From Lactuca virosa (taxonomy: Eukaryota > Streptophyta > Magnoliopsida > Asterales > Asteraceae): a stretch of DNA of 64,000 nucleotides. Position numbers and translations under genes: made by a program. The DNA is taken from the NCBI GenBank assembly GCA_928212115.1, contig CAKMRJ010005523.1, positions 140,471,569 through 140,535,568 on the forward strand. The letters are read 5' to 3'. The notes below the pieces were generated by a model that made no database searches, was not told the DNA's origin, and was given only the letters and a program-made list of their open reading frames with translations. Below, piece after piece: positions 1-10,310 of this stretch (position 1 is the first letter of the stretch; every line of letters begins with the position of its first letter).

Positions 1-252
1 CTCAAGTGACTCGGCGAGTTAGCAGGATATGCAAGGAACTCGGCGAGTGGTTGGTGGTACTCGACGAGTTGAGGTCAACATGGACTGTTGACCTTGACAG
101 TTGACTATGACTTTGACCAAGGGTTGACTATTGGACTTCTGGGGTATCTTGGGAATTGAAAATTAACAAGCGTGGTTCTACGGTGCATTCAGGTGGTGGA
201 GTTGTACCGGCAATCCAAGAGTTTGATTTTATCTTCGAGTCGACAGTGCAAG

Positions 253-754
253 GTGAGTTACCTCACTATACTAAGGGATCGAAGGCACCAAGGCTGGCCC
301 ATTGGATGTGTTATCCTAGCAGTGTTAGAAGTTGAGTATGAGTTAGTGTTGCATGCTAGTGGTTATGCCAGTTAGGTAGATCTGTGAGACTACCTGTGTT
401 GTTATATGATTATCTGCATGCTCAGTAGTTATGTTATATGTTGTTATGTTATGTGGGATGGGTTGAGGATGTACCATTTCGTGCGGTGACCAACAAACCC
501 TAGGAGCATTCCAGATACGAGCTGTGGGCCCAGTAGGCAATCCATACTCGTATTGTGGGCTCGATGGCAATCCAGATGTGAGCTGTGGGCCAGGTAGGCA
601 ATCCAGACTCACACTGTGGGCCCAGGGGTATTCCAGTCTGTAAAGTTGTGGACCCAGTACATGCTGTTATTTTGTATATGTATTATGTGCAGTGTATCGG
701 TATTTTGGGGAACTCACTAAGCCTCGGACTTACAGTTTCAGTTTATTGTTTCAG
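253..754 (+). other. Putative LTR leader intron (GT-AG)
   Basis: AAG/GTGAGT at 252/253 matches the 5' splice consensus. A branch-like CTCACTAAG about 40 nt upstream of a pyrimidine-rich TTTATTGTTTCAG/GTAC matches a plant 3' splice site. The 502-nt interval holds the hypervariable part of the LTR. The same donor and acceptor pair recurs at the matching place in other gypsy LTRs of this window. Splicing is inferred only; it could instead be a conserved transcription or RNA-processing block. Confidence 0.4.
497..645 (+). repeat. Degenerate tandem repeat of about 30 bp inside the LTR
   Basis: About four imperfect units built around GGCAATCCA and GTGGGCCCAG lie inside the putative intron. Other gypsy LTRs here have unrelated tandem repeats at the same place. 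Confidence 0.6.
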
Positions 755-1034
755 GTACATCAGGGGACCGCGGCAAGGCGAATGCGTGATCGTACAGCTC
801 CTCATATTTATGTTTATGTTTCTGGGATACTCTGATATTATACCTTTTGAAAACAAGTTTTGTAATAACTAATGATTTTCGGATTGTTTAAAAAGTTTTA
901 AATTGGCTTGAATTTTATGGGTGTTAGAGTGTATTTTATCATTTGAATATGTATATTTTTCAAATAAAAACGTTTATTAAGTACTCATACATTTAAAACC
1001 GTATTTATATTGAATTTATATTATAATAAAAAAG

Positions 1035-1035
<1 letters not shown>

Positions 1036-1072
<37 letters not shown>
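1036..1072 (+). repeat. (AAT)n microsatellite
   Basis: About 12 uninterrupted AAT units. The poly-asparagine frame across it is an artefact of the repeat. Confidence 0.95.
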
Positions 1073-1073
<1 letters not shown>

Positions 1074-1149
1074 TAAATAATCAAAATCAAAATAACTACA
1101 GAAATGAAAATAATCAAAATAAAAACACGTTATATATAAGGAGTGAGAC

Positions 1150-1252
1150 AAAGAAAAACAAAATGTGTTCAAGCCTACTAGTAAGTTGTGTGGTTTGATT
1201 CACCACCGATGCGAGTTCGAATCTCGCTAGCTTCATCTCTGCTCCTTTATTT
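1150..1252 (+). mobile_element. Candidate tRNA-derived SINE head
   Basis: GCGAGTTCGAATCTCGC (about 1212-1228) folds as a T-arm: a 5-bp stem GCGAG/CTCGC closing the 7-nt loop TTCGAAT. It also matches the pol III B box. A weak A-box-like CTAGTAAGTTG lies about 35 bp upstream, which is normal spacing. There is no complete cloverleaf, so it is not a working tRNA gene. A T-rich run follows (1243-1255). Target-site duplications were not found, so the SINE call is tentative. Confidence 0.4.
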
Positions 1253-1255
1253 TTA

Positions 1256-1342
1256 GTGTCATGTCAGCAGAAGTAGCAACCCAATCAGCACTCCATGGGG
1301 ACTAAGTGTCGTGTGAGCAGAAATATCCCAATCAGCACTTCA
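1256..1342 (+). repeat. Two-copy direct repeat of about 36 bp
   Basis: GTGTCATGTCAGCAGAAGTA... (1256) and GTGTCGTGTGAGCAGAAATA... (1306) both run into CCCAATCAGCACT. They are diverged copies about 50 bp apart, of unknown role. Confidence 0.6.
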
Positions 1343-3344
1343 CAACCTGGAGTTGACCGGAAAACCTGTTAAAAGGGTATAAATACAAAATTTTAACAAA
1401 ATATTCGGTTTTAATGAAACAAAAATAACCCAAAGCGTAAAACCAAATATTTCTTGAAAACTCAATGACTTTTATGAAATTAGCCCTTTTGATATTGTAT
1501 TTGGTGATGGTTTTAGAGATAATTGATGAATAAAACTATTGGTTCTAAAAACGAAAAATTATATCACTGTTTTTGGGTTCTTACATATATAATTGTAAGA
1601 TTCAAAACTTTTTTGATACAAGAAAACATGCTCCAAAATTATGATTCAAAAAGACTTATGATCCAAAAATATTACATAATTTGTCATTATAAAACTTTTA
1701 TTACCCAAGAATATATGATCCAACTTTTGTAATAAAAGGGTAACCATTATACTTAACAAAATTTTAAACAGTCAAAAGATAACAACAAATAAGTGCAAAC
1801 TAGCACACACTCAAGAAAATAAATATAAAGATAAAAGTAATAATTTCATATCAATAAAATAAAATGACTAAAAACTACCAATGTGTCTAAACCAAGTTCT
1901 TGATAATTAAACAAACATATTCCAGCACATTCTTTTTGAACCATATTAAACAGATCATGAAGAAGTTGAAACTAACACCACACCATATATATCCAAGTAA
2001 CTTTCTTACAAAATGACACAATACACCAATAATGAGAATATAAAATAACCAAAAGTGATCAAAAACACAAAAAATACCAATCATACAACTCTAATATGTT
2101 GAACCCTAACTTCATCATCATGCAAATGAGCACTTCCTTTTTCTTCACTAAATCTTTTTCTTTTTAAAACTTCGACAAAATATAAAATACTTTTTGTTAG
2201 TTTCTAAAAACAAGACAAAATCACACAAATTTAATTACCTGGTTATTTATGTAAAATGGCATTTTGTATAATAAGGGTTCATATGATTTTTTTTATATTT
2301 ATTCTCATAACCTCCTCCCATACCTGTATCTTCCAATCTAGGAGTAGCCTTTCTAGCATTACAATAAGAAGTCATAGGAGGTTACCTATCAATTGAAGAT
2401 AATAACTGAATATGATGACCAGTCAGTAAATTATGCATACAATTTAGTAATAAACATATATAAATGAAAGTAAACTAGGATTAACAATTTCACGTAATAC
2501 TTAATCAATGTTTATACATATGATCTAATAAGCAACATATAAAAAATTAAAAGCGGGTTAACAAATATAAACTTAAATAACAAAAGAAAACATTATAAAA
2601 AACTACATTTAAAAACAAACATAATTAGTAACTTAGATATAAATGAAGGTCAACTTGGGTTTATCAAAACAATCATGAGTTCAAGAAGAAGTTATAATTA
2701 GAACTACATTTAAAGTCAAATGACAACAAAAGATCTAACATAAAACTAACAAAATACAAAATATAAATCATCATATAAAATAAAAAATGTAGTTAGCACT
2801 CATAAATCCAAACTAATATTTTGTATTCAAATTTTAAATGTATATGTCATTTGTCCAACAAGTTAAAATCGAGAATAAATCATTGAACATTTTCATACAC
2901 AACTATATTAGTACTTCACACATATATAAAAAATGAAAACAACAAAAAAATCTCTAAGAAATCAAATTTTCCAAGACACGGTTTCTTTCAGACATTATAT
3001 CGAACACCTTGTGAGCATATTTATATTCAGTTTCGCTTTGATTCTATTATTTAATCTCTCCATCCAAAAGTGTTTTCAAACTAAAATACTTCAATAAATC
3101 AAGCATAATCGGAATATAATAACACAAAATCGTCGTTGAAGTTCAGTGAAAGAGAAACTAGGGTTTTAAACTGATAAAAAATGAACATACAATGAACAAT
3201 AACACAAAATACAACTAATAAAAGATGAATATAAGTATATGAAGATCACCTGATTCCATTCTTGTTGAAAATCTGAAGAAAATCGAAACAAAACCAAATT
3301 ATACATATTTCAGTCAAACTGAACAAAATCTTGACCGATTGAAG

Positions 3345-3551
3345 GGGGTGTTTGGCTTATCTTTTGGAGTGACAAAAGTCATTTTTGGAAAAGTTACAAA
3401 AAGTCAGGTTTTCCTAACTTTTCCAAAAAGTCAGTTTTACTTCTATCTAAAATCCAAAAGTGGCTTTTAAAATGTTTTTATCAAACATCTTTTACCCTTT
3501 ATCTTTTCCAAAAAGGACTTTTGCCTCTAAAAAAGACAAGCCAAACACCCC
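3345..3551. mobile_element. MITE, 207 bp, with TSD TGAAG
   Basis: The left end GGGGTGTTTGGCTT and the right end AAGCCAAACACCCC are perfect inverted repeats. Similarity continues inward for about 55 bp (CAAAAGTC, TTTTTGGAAAAG). TGAAG flanks it on both sides (3340-3344 and 3552-3556). There is no coding capacity. The TIR type resembles plant hAT-like or PIF-like MITEs. A 5-bp duplication is not the usual 8 or 3 bp, so the superfamily is left open. Confidence 0.85.
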
Positions 3552-3556
3552 TGAAG

Positions 3557-3904
3557 ACGAAAGTGATGCCGATGACAAGATCTAAATAGGTTAAACACAT
3601 GAAAAAGAAAGAAATCGTATGTATCAGAGAGGAATAAAAGTGTTTGTTGTACTGGAAGGGCAGAAATAACATTGATAATCTAGTTAGGGTTTTAGAAATG
3701 CCAATTGACGATCATACCCTACAAAACTTTGCCCTCAAGAAGAAAAATAGCAAAAGTTATGATTATTCACAAAAATTCCCACCTTGCATTTAAATTAAAA
3801 AAATAAAATAGAACATTTGAAATAATCACAACGAGTCATATTTTGAGATTAAAGGCCTAGATTCGTCCTCACTGTCCTCACTAATTTTTGAGTCATTCGA
3901 TCCT
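3557..3904. other. Spacer, nothing recognised
   Basis: AT-rich, with only short accidental frames and no repeat ends seen. Confidence 0.5.
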
Positions 3905-3911
3905 ACTTCTT

Positions 3912-4003
<92 letters not shown>
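3905..4003. repeat. Compound (CT)n-(AT)n microsatellite
   Basis: About ten CT units run directly into about 36 AT units. The same CT-then-AT order recurs at 4184-4271 and 6438-6532. Confidence 0.95.
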
Positions 4004-4005
<2 letters not shown>

Positions 4006-4009
4006 CAGA

Positions 4010-4174
4010 TTAGGAGTTTTCAAGTTCTCACAAATCTGTAAGTTCTCACAATTCTTATTTTGGACCATGGATCTGTCTTAGTCGTTGGTCTAGGAGTCCA
4101 AAAGTGTTTTTGGTTTTTAAAAATGATGAACGGATTAGGAGTTCTCGAATTCTCGCAAATCTGTAAGTTCTCAA
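4010..4174 (+). repeat. Two copies of a flank beside the microsatellites
   Basis: TTAGGAGTTTTCAAGTTCTC (about 4010) and TTAGGAGTTCTCGAATTCTC (about 4136) are both followed by a CAAATCTGTAAGTTCTC segment, so the DNA between the two microsatellites contains a local duplication. Confidence 0.6.
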
Positions 4175-4183
4175 AAGAACTTA

Positions 4184-4215
4184 CCTCTCTTTCTCCTCTC
4201 TCTCTCTCTCTCTCC

Positions 4216-4271
<56 letters not shown>
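4184..4271. repeat. Compound (CT)n-(TA)n microsatellite
   Basis: A CT-rich run with a few CC and TTT interruptions is followed by about 20 TA units. Confidence 0.95.
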
Positions 4272-4272
<1 letters not shown>

Positions 4273-4311
4273 TATTAATATGTGAATATAAATGTAAGTA
4301 TATTCACATAT

Positions 4312-4500
4312 GAATCCACCACCTCCACTACCTATACTACATTACCACCAAGCACTATTGTTGCCGCCACCGCCTCCACCACGACCACCACCGTCATGGC
4401 TACTAATACCTTTACCACCCACCGACACCACCACTTCCACTGCCACCACTACCTCTCTCACCCCTACCACCACCATCTCCAACATCGCTGCTACTACTAT
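4312..4500 (+). repeat. CCA/CCT-rich low-complexity block
   Basis: The pyrimidine/CCA-rich trinucleotide pattern opens overlapping frames rich in Pro, Thr or His. Both frames stay open because of composition, so I do not call a gene. Confidence 0.7.
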
Positions 4501-6426
4501 TGTAAGAACCCGAAATTTAGAGTAAGTTGACTTTTAGTCAAATATTGACCAAAAAATGGCAAAATGGTCAATTATGAGAAAAACATGATAATATGAAGTT
4601 TTGAATTCATGAAAATGGCCAAGAAGAGTTTAATAAGTCACTAAGATGAGATTATATGAGTAATTTCAAGAGAAAGAATATGAGAAGATGCATTTTTGGT
4701 CAAAAGGGTAAAATGGGAATTTTATGCTTTTTGGGTCAAGTTTGTGACTTAACAGATGAAAACCCGTATTAGTTTAGTAAGAAACGACTTAAATATTGAA
4801 GAGTATGTTCCCACCTTCGCGTAGATATTTCATAGAAAACGAGGAAGTTATGCACGTTAGAAGTTGGAACAAAAACGGTTCCAAAGTTGGGATGGAATCA
4901 GTTAAGGAACTGTTGTTAAGCAATTACTCTGGCGCGGTGAACAGATCACCACAATGTGGTGAGTGATGAATAGGATCAGACGAGACTTCTTCGTAAGTAG
5001 AGGGCAATGTACTTTTCCCTGCGGCGTGGTATATGGGTGCCACGACATAGTGGCCAAAGTAGGGTGCTATTGGAGATTGGCATCACAGCTCGGTAAAAGG
5101 CTAACCATGTCTAAATAACGCGCACCACGAATCAGTGAATACTTGACTGTGGTGCGGTTAGGAGACAGATTAAAGGCTGTTAAGCCTTCATTTTCTCAAA
5201 AAACACACCCCCAAAACTCTTAGGAGCTAAGCTCCGACGATTCCGAGAATGGGAGATGATTAAGAGGCGATCAAGGGTGTTTATGGCTTAGATTAGGCAT
5301 CAAAAGCTTATGAAGTAATCATCTCCATCATTCTTAAGCTCTTATGGATTTAATGGGGATTTATGGAATTAATTTAAATATGAATGATTACTCTTAAGAA
5401 GCTTGTTAATTGGTGTCATTGGAAGTGTTTAGAAGCTTTGAACAAGTTGTTGAAACAAGAAAGTGACCCTCTTCAGCCAAGATGGACCCGAAGACCCCAA
5501 TGCCTTTGTGAACCGGAGAAGTATTTTCCGAAGACTGTTTGTCATCTTGTATCATCCGAAGATGAGTATAAGACCCGCAGATGAATGTGGCATGAAGACT
5601 AACACAAGTTACCTTTTACTGACCTTGCTTGTAATCTTAGTATTATCCGGTGTACTCTTCAGGGTCACCGAAGTCAGCTACTTTGTAATAGTTTATTATT
5701 TTCGTGTAACTTTTAGGACTCTATAAATTGAGCTTCCCACTTTATGTTTACTTACCAATTTTTGAACTTATCAATACAAGATATTTCATGTCTATATCTA
5801 AAGTTATCTTATTGATACTTCAACCGCGTCCTTCTTCACTTATGTTGTTCATCATATGCTAACTTGTGTTTGCATGCAAACCATGTTACGATTCAACTAA
5901 GTGTCTACTTGTTTAATGCTTATCGATATAAACTTACTGCTATTAATATTCCTTATATTTCCGCAATCTAACTATTATTGTTGAGCTAACAAAGATCCAT
6001 TGAGATTAACTTATTATTCCACAATATATTATCTCGTTACTAACTTTTATCAAGTTTTTCTCTCAACAAAAGCTTTATGTGTGATTTTAAAGATGAACTA
6101 TATATATATGTGAAGTTAGGGTTTGAAACCCTAACTAGTGGTATTGTTGAATTTATGCATTAGCGATTACAGTGCAATGAATTAGGTAGTGTGGGATGCC
6201 TAGTTCATTGTTTGGATTGAATTTAGAAGTAAAAAATGAAATGTTAAAGTTATAATCAATTAAGTGATCATTTGGAAATTAATAAATAGATAAGCTCTTA
6301 ATAGGCTAAGACAAGTTTAAAGGAACTTGAAATAGTGTATGAATAGGCCTTGTGCAAGAGGATGAGCCAAGATGCATCAATTGAAGAAATAAGCCATGGA
6401 GGGTAGTTAGTCCTCACTAACTAATA

Positions 6427-6436
6427 AGGTGAGTTA
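6427..6436 (+). promoter_or_regulatory. Splice-donor-like site in truncated LTR
   Basis: AAGGTGAGTT matches the 5' splice consensus. As in the other LTRs, it directly precedes a repeat and hairpin-rich block. Confidence 0.35.
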
Positions 6437-6437
6437 T

Positions 6438-6473
6438 AACTCCCTCTCTTTCTCTCTCTCTCTCTCTATGCGG

Positions 6474-6532
<59 letters not shown>
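6438..6532. repeat. Compound (CT)n-(TA)n microsatellite
   Basis: A CT run (about 6440-6468), a short spacer ATGCGGTT, then about 28 TA units. Confidence 0.95.
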
Positions 6533-6536
<4 letters not shown>

Positions 6537-6585
6537 TGTATGTGAGAGTCATGTATTTGAGCATGGCAAAAAGAAATAAAGAAGA

Positions 6586-6857
6586 GGATTATATGTACTA
6601 TAATCCTATGTAAGATTATGTACTTTTGGCTATACAACTAAGATCATGTATCTGAGCATGTGTGTATAACGAAAGTATATAGAGAAGTATAGAGAAAAAA
6701 TAAGGGTATTATGAGTAATACCCTTGAAAGTAGATAAAGAAAGAATAGGGTTATATGTATTATAATCCTAAGTGTGAGTAGATGATCAAAAGAGGTATTT
6801 GTGGATACCTAGTAGATTATAGATAGAGACAAAGAATGATTATATGTAGTATAATCA
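6586..6857 (+). repeat. Hairpin array, left part
   Basis: Five short perfect or near-perfect hairpins: 6586-6606 (GGATTATA/TATAATCC, loop TGTAC), 6702-6725 (AAGGGTATTA/TAATACCCTT, loop TGAG), 6747-6769 (AGGGTTATA/TATAATCCT, loop TGTAT), 6793-6810 (AGGTAT/ATACCT) and 6837-6857 (TGATTATA/TATAATCA, loop TGTAG). The first, third and fifth are homologous units whose outer stem bases change together. The array continues at 17911 on the far side of gypsy D. Confidence 0.7.
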
Positions 6858-6866
6858 TAAGTGTAT

Positions 6867-7694
6867 TGATGTGAATGAGAAAAGGCTTAAGGGTGCGAAA
6901 AGGACTGTGTCAAACTCCAAGCCGGATGATGAGTACGAGCCGATGAAAATGGTTGCGAACGATCACAACCCGTTGACGTTGCTGAATAGTGGATGCGAAC
7001 GAGCGTGATCCATTACAAGTGATCTCAACGCGTAGCAGTCTACGTTACCCGGGTGCGAACGTCAGATGTGAAAGTCAATTATTGGGAACAACGCCATGTG
7101 GAGTTTGCGCGGTAGCGTACATAAACTAAGGCGGGAAGTTTCCTATTCGAGGTGTTCTATTCTCACTTTGATTTCAGCTCCAATAAAGTATGAAGAGACA
7201 GTTTCTTCTTTACAGCAAACCCCTTTTAGTAGTTTATAACATGGTGCCTTTCATAGCCTAAAAAGGTGGACTTTCCTTTTTTGGGTGTGTCTTAGTTTTA
7301 TTTTCTCAATGTATATTTATTTCACCGTTGTGTGTCTTAGTCTTTAAATAGCCATTTGTCTTTTAGTTGTAAGAATCAAAAATTTTATCAAATCAAAGAA
7401 CTTTTTTTCATGAGTTGTTACGACACTCAAAACCTATCATTTGAAGGATGATTTCCTGATCTTGATAGAATTCAATTTAATAGGTCTTAACTTATTTTCA
7501 TTGATACCAATCTATAGGTCTAGATTGTTTATCAAATCTATCATTTATTTCTTGTTATTCTTGTTCTCGTTCTTGTCCCCAATCTACCCTTTTTTCTATC
7601 TTCTTTGTGATTCTTGTTCTTTTTGTTCTTGTTTCCACTGTTATATAAAATTAAAGAAAATCCAAAAACAAATTCAAGCCTCACACACGCATCA
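6867..7694 (+). repeat. Gypsy D 5' LTR
   Basis: 828 bp, homologous to 16953-17836. It lacks about 56 bp present in the 3' copy, between two GTC trinucleotides (near 7070), which looks like a microhomology-mediated deletion. The LTRs are clearly diverged by many substitutions, so D is older than E. Confidence 0.85.
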
Positions 7695-7698
7695 TAAG

Positions 7699-7711
7699 TG
7701 GTATCAAAGCC
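7699..7711 (+). promoter_or_regulatory. Gypsy D primer binding site
   Basis: TGGTATCAAAGCC matches the plant initiator-tRNA-Met PBS with one change, four bases after the LTR. Confidence 0.85.
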
Positions 7712-7780
7712 CCAGTTCCGGTTACAATTAATTAGGAAGATCCGAATTTTCTTGATGTTCTTCGTTATACACTAAGAAAC

Positions 7781-8640
7781 ATGGTTGGAGATCCATCTCG
7801 AAGGAAACCCAGACGTGAGTTGCATCGTGTGTAGGACGTCAAGGTTACCGAGTTGTCCGAGTTCGTGGGTGGTACCGATCCAAAGAGGTACTTAGAATGG
7901 GAAAGAAAAACTGAAAGAATGTTTGAGTTCAAGGAGTTGGATGATGAGAAGTGTTGCAAGTATTCAATTCTCAAGTTGAGTGAGGGATCTTCACTTTGGT
8001 TTGAAGGGCTTAAAGCCAAGAGGGCCCGTTAAGGAAAAAGGAAGATTTCTTCTTGGGAGTCTTTGAAGCGTAAACTCTGAAAGAGATACATTCCAATCAA
8101 ATACAGGATCACCATCTATAGGAGGATTGTTGAGTTGAAGCAAGGAAATATGAGCATGGGGGAGTACATCGATGAGTTTGAGAAACTATCATTGTTGGGT
8201 GATATTGAGGAGATAGAAGAACTGAAGATGGCACGATTTCTTCGTGGGTTGCATTTCAACATCTCCAATATGGTAGAACTTTATCCCTACTCTGATTTTG
8301 AAGCATTATGTAGTCTTTGTTTGAAGTTGGAATCCCAAGCGAAGACAAAGTTCTGAGGGAGCTCGAGATCTAAATCGGTCACACCCAAACCTTGTGTTAA
8401 GTCCGAAAACAACATGAAGGAAATCGCTAACACTACTCCGATCGCAAGTAGTTCCACAACGATCCTGAAAGCTGGCCAGTGCGAACAAGGAAACCAGCTT
8501 GTCCAAGGTCCGTTGTTTCAATTGTCAAGGATTTGGGCACTATCAAAGTACTTGCCCAAACAGGAGAATGGTGACATTAAGGGAGGCTGTTGAAGTCCGT
8601 GATGAGTTGTTTGAGGAAGAATAACGATTGGGAAACACGT
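7781..8640 (+). pseudogene. Gypsy D gag, broken
   Basis: A Met at 7781 opens a frame that is stopped early. The continuing frames show a retrotransposon-gag capsid region (DPKRYLEWERKTERMFEF, then MSMGEYIDEFEKLSLLG) at about 7850-8356. A CCHC knuckle, CFNCQGFGHYQSTC, lies at about 8514-8555. Stops at about 7830, 8030 and 8080 and further frame changes make it non-functional. The product would be the virus-like particle protein. Confidence 0.8.
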
Positions 8641-8759
8641 TCGTAGTGGAAGAAGATTGAGAAGTTGAGGAAGAAGAGGAGAAGTATGAGGCACCACTAT
8701 ACGACACAACGTTGGTACTTAGGACCATACATACCTAAATAGTACATGCTGATTCCGAG

Positions 8760-9040
8760 AAAAGTGACCAAATCTTTCATATGAAATGTCGTGTTAAGTA
8801 TAAATGGTGTAGTTTAATTATCAACGATGGTAGTTGTACCAATGCTGCCTCTAACGAGATGGTTGGGAAATTGGGGTTAGTCACAACAACCCATCCTAAA
8901 CCATATACACTTCATTAGTTGGATAATGGGAACAAGGTGAAGGTGATGAAGCAAGTTAGATTCGGTTTAGCCATGGGATCTTATGAAGATGAGATTTAAT
9001 GTGATGTCATTCCCATGGATGCTTAAGTCCCATGTCGCTA
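8760..9040 (+). pseudogene. Gypsy D aspartic protease remnant
   Basis: A frame with IINDGSCTNAASNEMV shows the retropepsin-like active-site region of the DGS type seen in one group of plant gypsy elements. It is followed by the usual HPKPYTLH and GLAMGSYEDE segments. Stops are present. Confidence 0.65.
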
Positions 9041-9235
9041 TTAGTAGTGAGGTCATTAGGAAGGAAGCAGACTAAGAAGCCAAACCTTACTATGCTGGCT
9101 AGCGAAAAGGAAGTGGAATAGGTTCTCACCAAGGAGAGGATATATGTGTCCTTGTTGCGAAAAAATACCCAAGAGTGGAGGCTACGAACGAAGACCCAAG
9201 AAGGGAGGCTACAAACGAAGACCCAAGGGAGGAGG

Positions 9236-10129
9236 TGAATGTGAAAGTAGAGGGGTCCGATGGCAGAATTACTTGTAGAGTTTCATGATGTGCTTCCAGT
9301 CGACTTAACACCAATCCATGGTATTGAACATCTGATTGATCTTGTTCCATGTGCTTATTTACCAAATAAGGCGTCTTATGGATGCAATCTGGAGGAAACA
9401 AAAGAGTTGCAAAGACAAATTGACGAGTTGATGAGCAAAAGTTATGTTCGTGAAAGCCTTAGTCCATGTGTCGTTCCAGTCCTAATCTTTCCTAAGAAGG
9501 ATGAACTTGGCGTATGTGTGTGGATAGCCGAGTAGTGAATAATATAACGATCAAGTATAGTTTTCCTATTCGTAGACTTGACGACATGTTGAACGAATTT
9601 CATGGGTCAGTGGTATTTTTGAATATTGACTTGCGAAGCGGGTATCATCAGATTCGCATGAGAGAAGGTGATGAATGGAAGATGACCTTCAAGACCAAGC
9701 ATGGGTTGTACGAAATTGTGATGCCATTTGGTCTTACTAATGCGCCTAGTACTTTCATGAGGCTGATGAACGAAGTATTAAAATCTTATCTTGGGAGGTT
9801 CATAGTTGTATACCTTCATGATATCTTGGTATATAGTAAAAGCAAAGAAGATCATATGGTGAATTTATGAAAGGTGTCCGAGACTCTTAGAACACAAAAA
9901 ATTTATGGAAAGAAGGAAACATGTTCGTTCTTGGTGGAGAGAGTGATTTTATTAGGTTATGTTGTTTCCAAAGATGGTGTTTAGGTGGATCAATCCAAGA
10001 TCGAAGCAATTAAGTCATGGCCTACTCCTAATATTGTTTTAGAAGTCTGATCGTTTCATGGGCTTGCTTCGTTTTATAAGAGGTTCATTCGCGATTTTAG
10101 CACCATTATGAGTCTGATCACAGGTTTCT
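9236..10129 (+). pseudogene. Gypsy D reverse transcriptase, broken
   Basis: Two overlapping frames (9260-9535 and 9514-9870) carry successive RT blocks: IDLVPCAYLPNKASY, VPVLIFPKKD, FLNIDLRSGYHQIRM and MPFGLTNAPSTFMRLMN. At the catalytic YxDD position the sequence reads YLHD, so one essential aspartate is lost. The connection continues to about 10129 (HGLASFYKRFIRDFS-like), where gypsy E begins. Confidence 0.9.
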
Positions 10130-10310
10130 TGTAACATCTCAAAAATCACAACCAATTTAAACTTTTCAAAACAACTCATTTACTAATAAAAGTGTTTACA
10201 AAACCATTATTTCCAAAATATTTTTTAAAATCAGAGTCTCCCAAGATCAACAACATAAAATCAGGATATGTACGGTCACGCCTTCGCCTTGCCACGGTCC
10301 TCTGAAGTAC

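Larger units (their letters stand above)
1..928 (+). mobile_element. Ty3/gypsy LTR, 3' part, sense strand +
   Basis: This is the downstream part of a gypsy LTR whose left end lies outside the window. It has the same order of blocks as the other gypsy LTRs here: near-palindromes of the ACTCGNCGAGT type (8-70), a splice-donor-like AAG/GTGAGT (252/253), a tandem-repeat block (about 500-640), the conserved core GAACTCACTAAGC (709-721) and TTTCAG/GTAC (754/755). The end is GGGTGTTAGA at 928, close to the GTTACA end of the related LTRs. No primer binding site follows, so this is a 3' LTR or a solo LTR. It is the same palindrome type as the LTR of gypsy F at the other end of the window, in opposite orientation. 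Confidence 0.75.
929..3344. other. AT-rich spacer without recognisable genes
   Basis: The stretch is strongly AT-rich and its open frames are short and low in complexity. Apart from the AAT microsatellite, a tRNA-like element and a short duplication listed separately, I see no domain, splice-supported exon chain or transposon end. It may be old decayed repeat or true intergenic DNA. Confidence 0.6.
4501..6866 (+). mobile_element. Truncated gypsy-type LTR, part 1
   Basis: It starts with TGTAAGAACCCGAAATTTAG, the TG-start style of the gypsy LTRs here. It contains a GC-rich zone with GTGGTG/CACCAC inverted motifs (about 4930-5160), a TATA-like CTCTATAAATTG (about 5718) and a splice-donor-like AAG/GTGAGT at 6428/6429. 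The same order of blocks is seen in the other LTRs. The segment 5450-6070 may instead be a relic of a second LTR. Gypsy D interrupts the sequence after 6866 and it resumes at 17837. The acceptor core and a clear 3' end are missing. Confidence 0.5.

Noticed and set aside
1010..1198. Poly-Asn small protein
   Set aside because: It is produced by the (AAT)n microsatellite.
4282..4530. Pro/Thr/His-rich frames suggesting a cell-wall protein
   Set aside because: Two overlapping frames are open at once because of CCA repeats, and there is no signal peptide or exon context.
5384..5726. Possible short host gene (frames with RPADECGMKTNTSY and a hydrophobic tail)
   Set aside because: It lies inside LTR-like DNA before a TATA-like box, and the frames overlap and lack recognisable domains.
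5449..6068. Solo SIRE-like LTR starting TGTTGAAACAAG and ending CTCTCAACA
   Set aside because: No matching target duplication could be found (CAAGT versus AAAGC), so I kept it only as a remark under the truncated LTR.
6113..6136. Hairpin GTTAGGGTTTGAAACCCTAAC as a telomere-related signal
   Set aside because: AGGGTTT/AAACCCT words are very common in this AT-rich plant DNA (for example AAACCCTAA throughout the LTRs). One inverted pair gives no evidence of telomeric origin.
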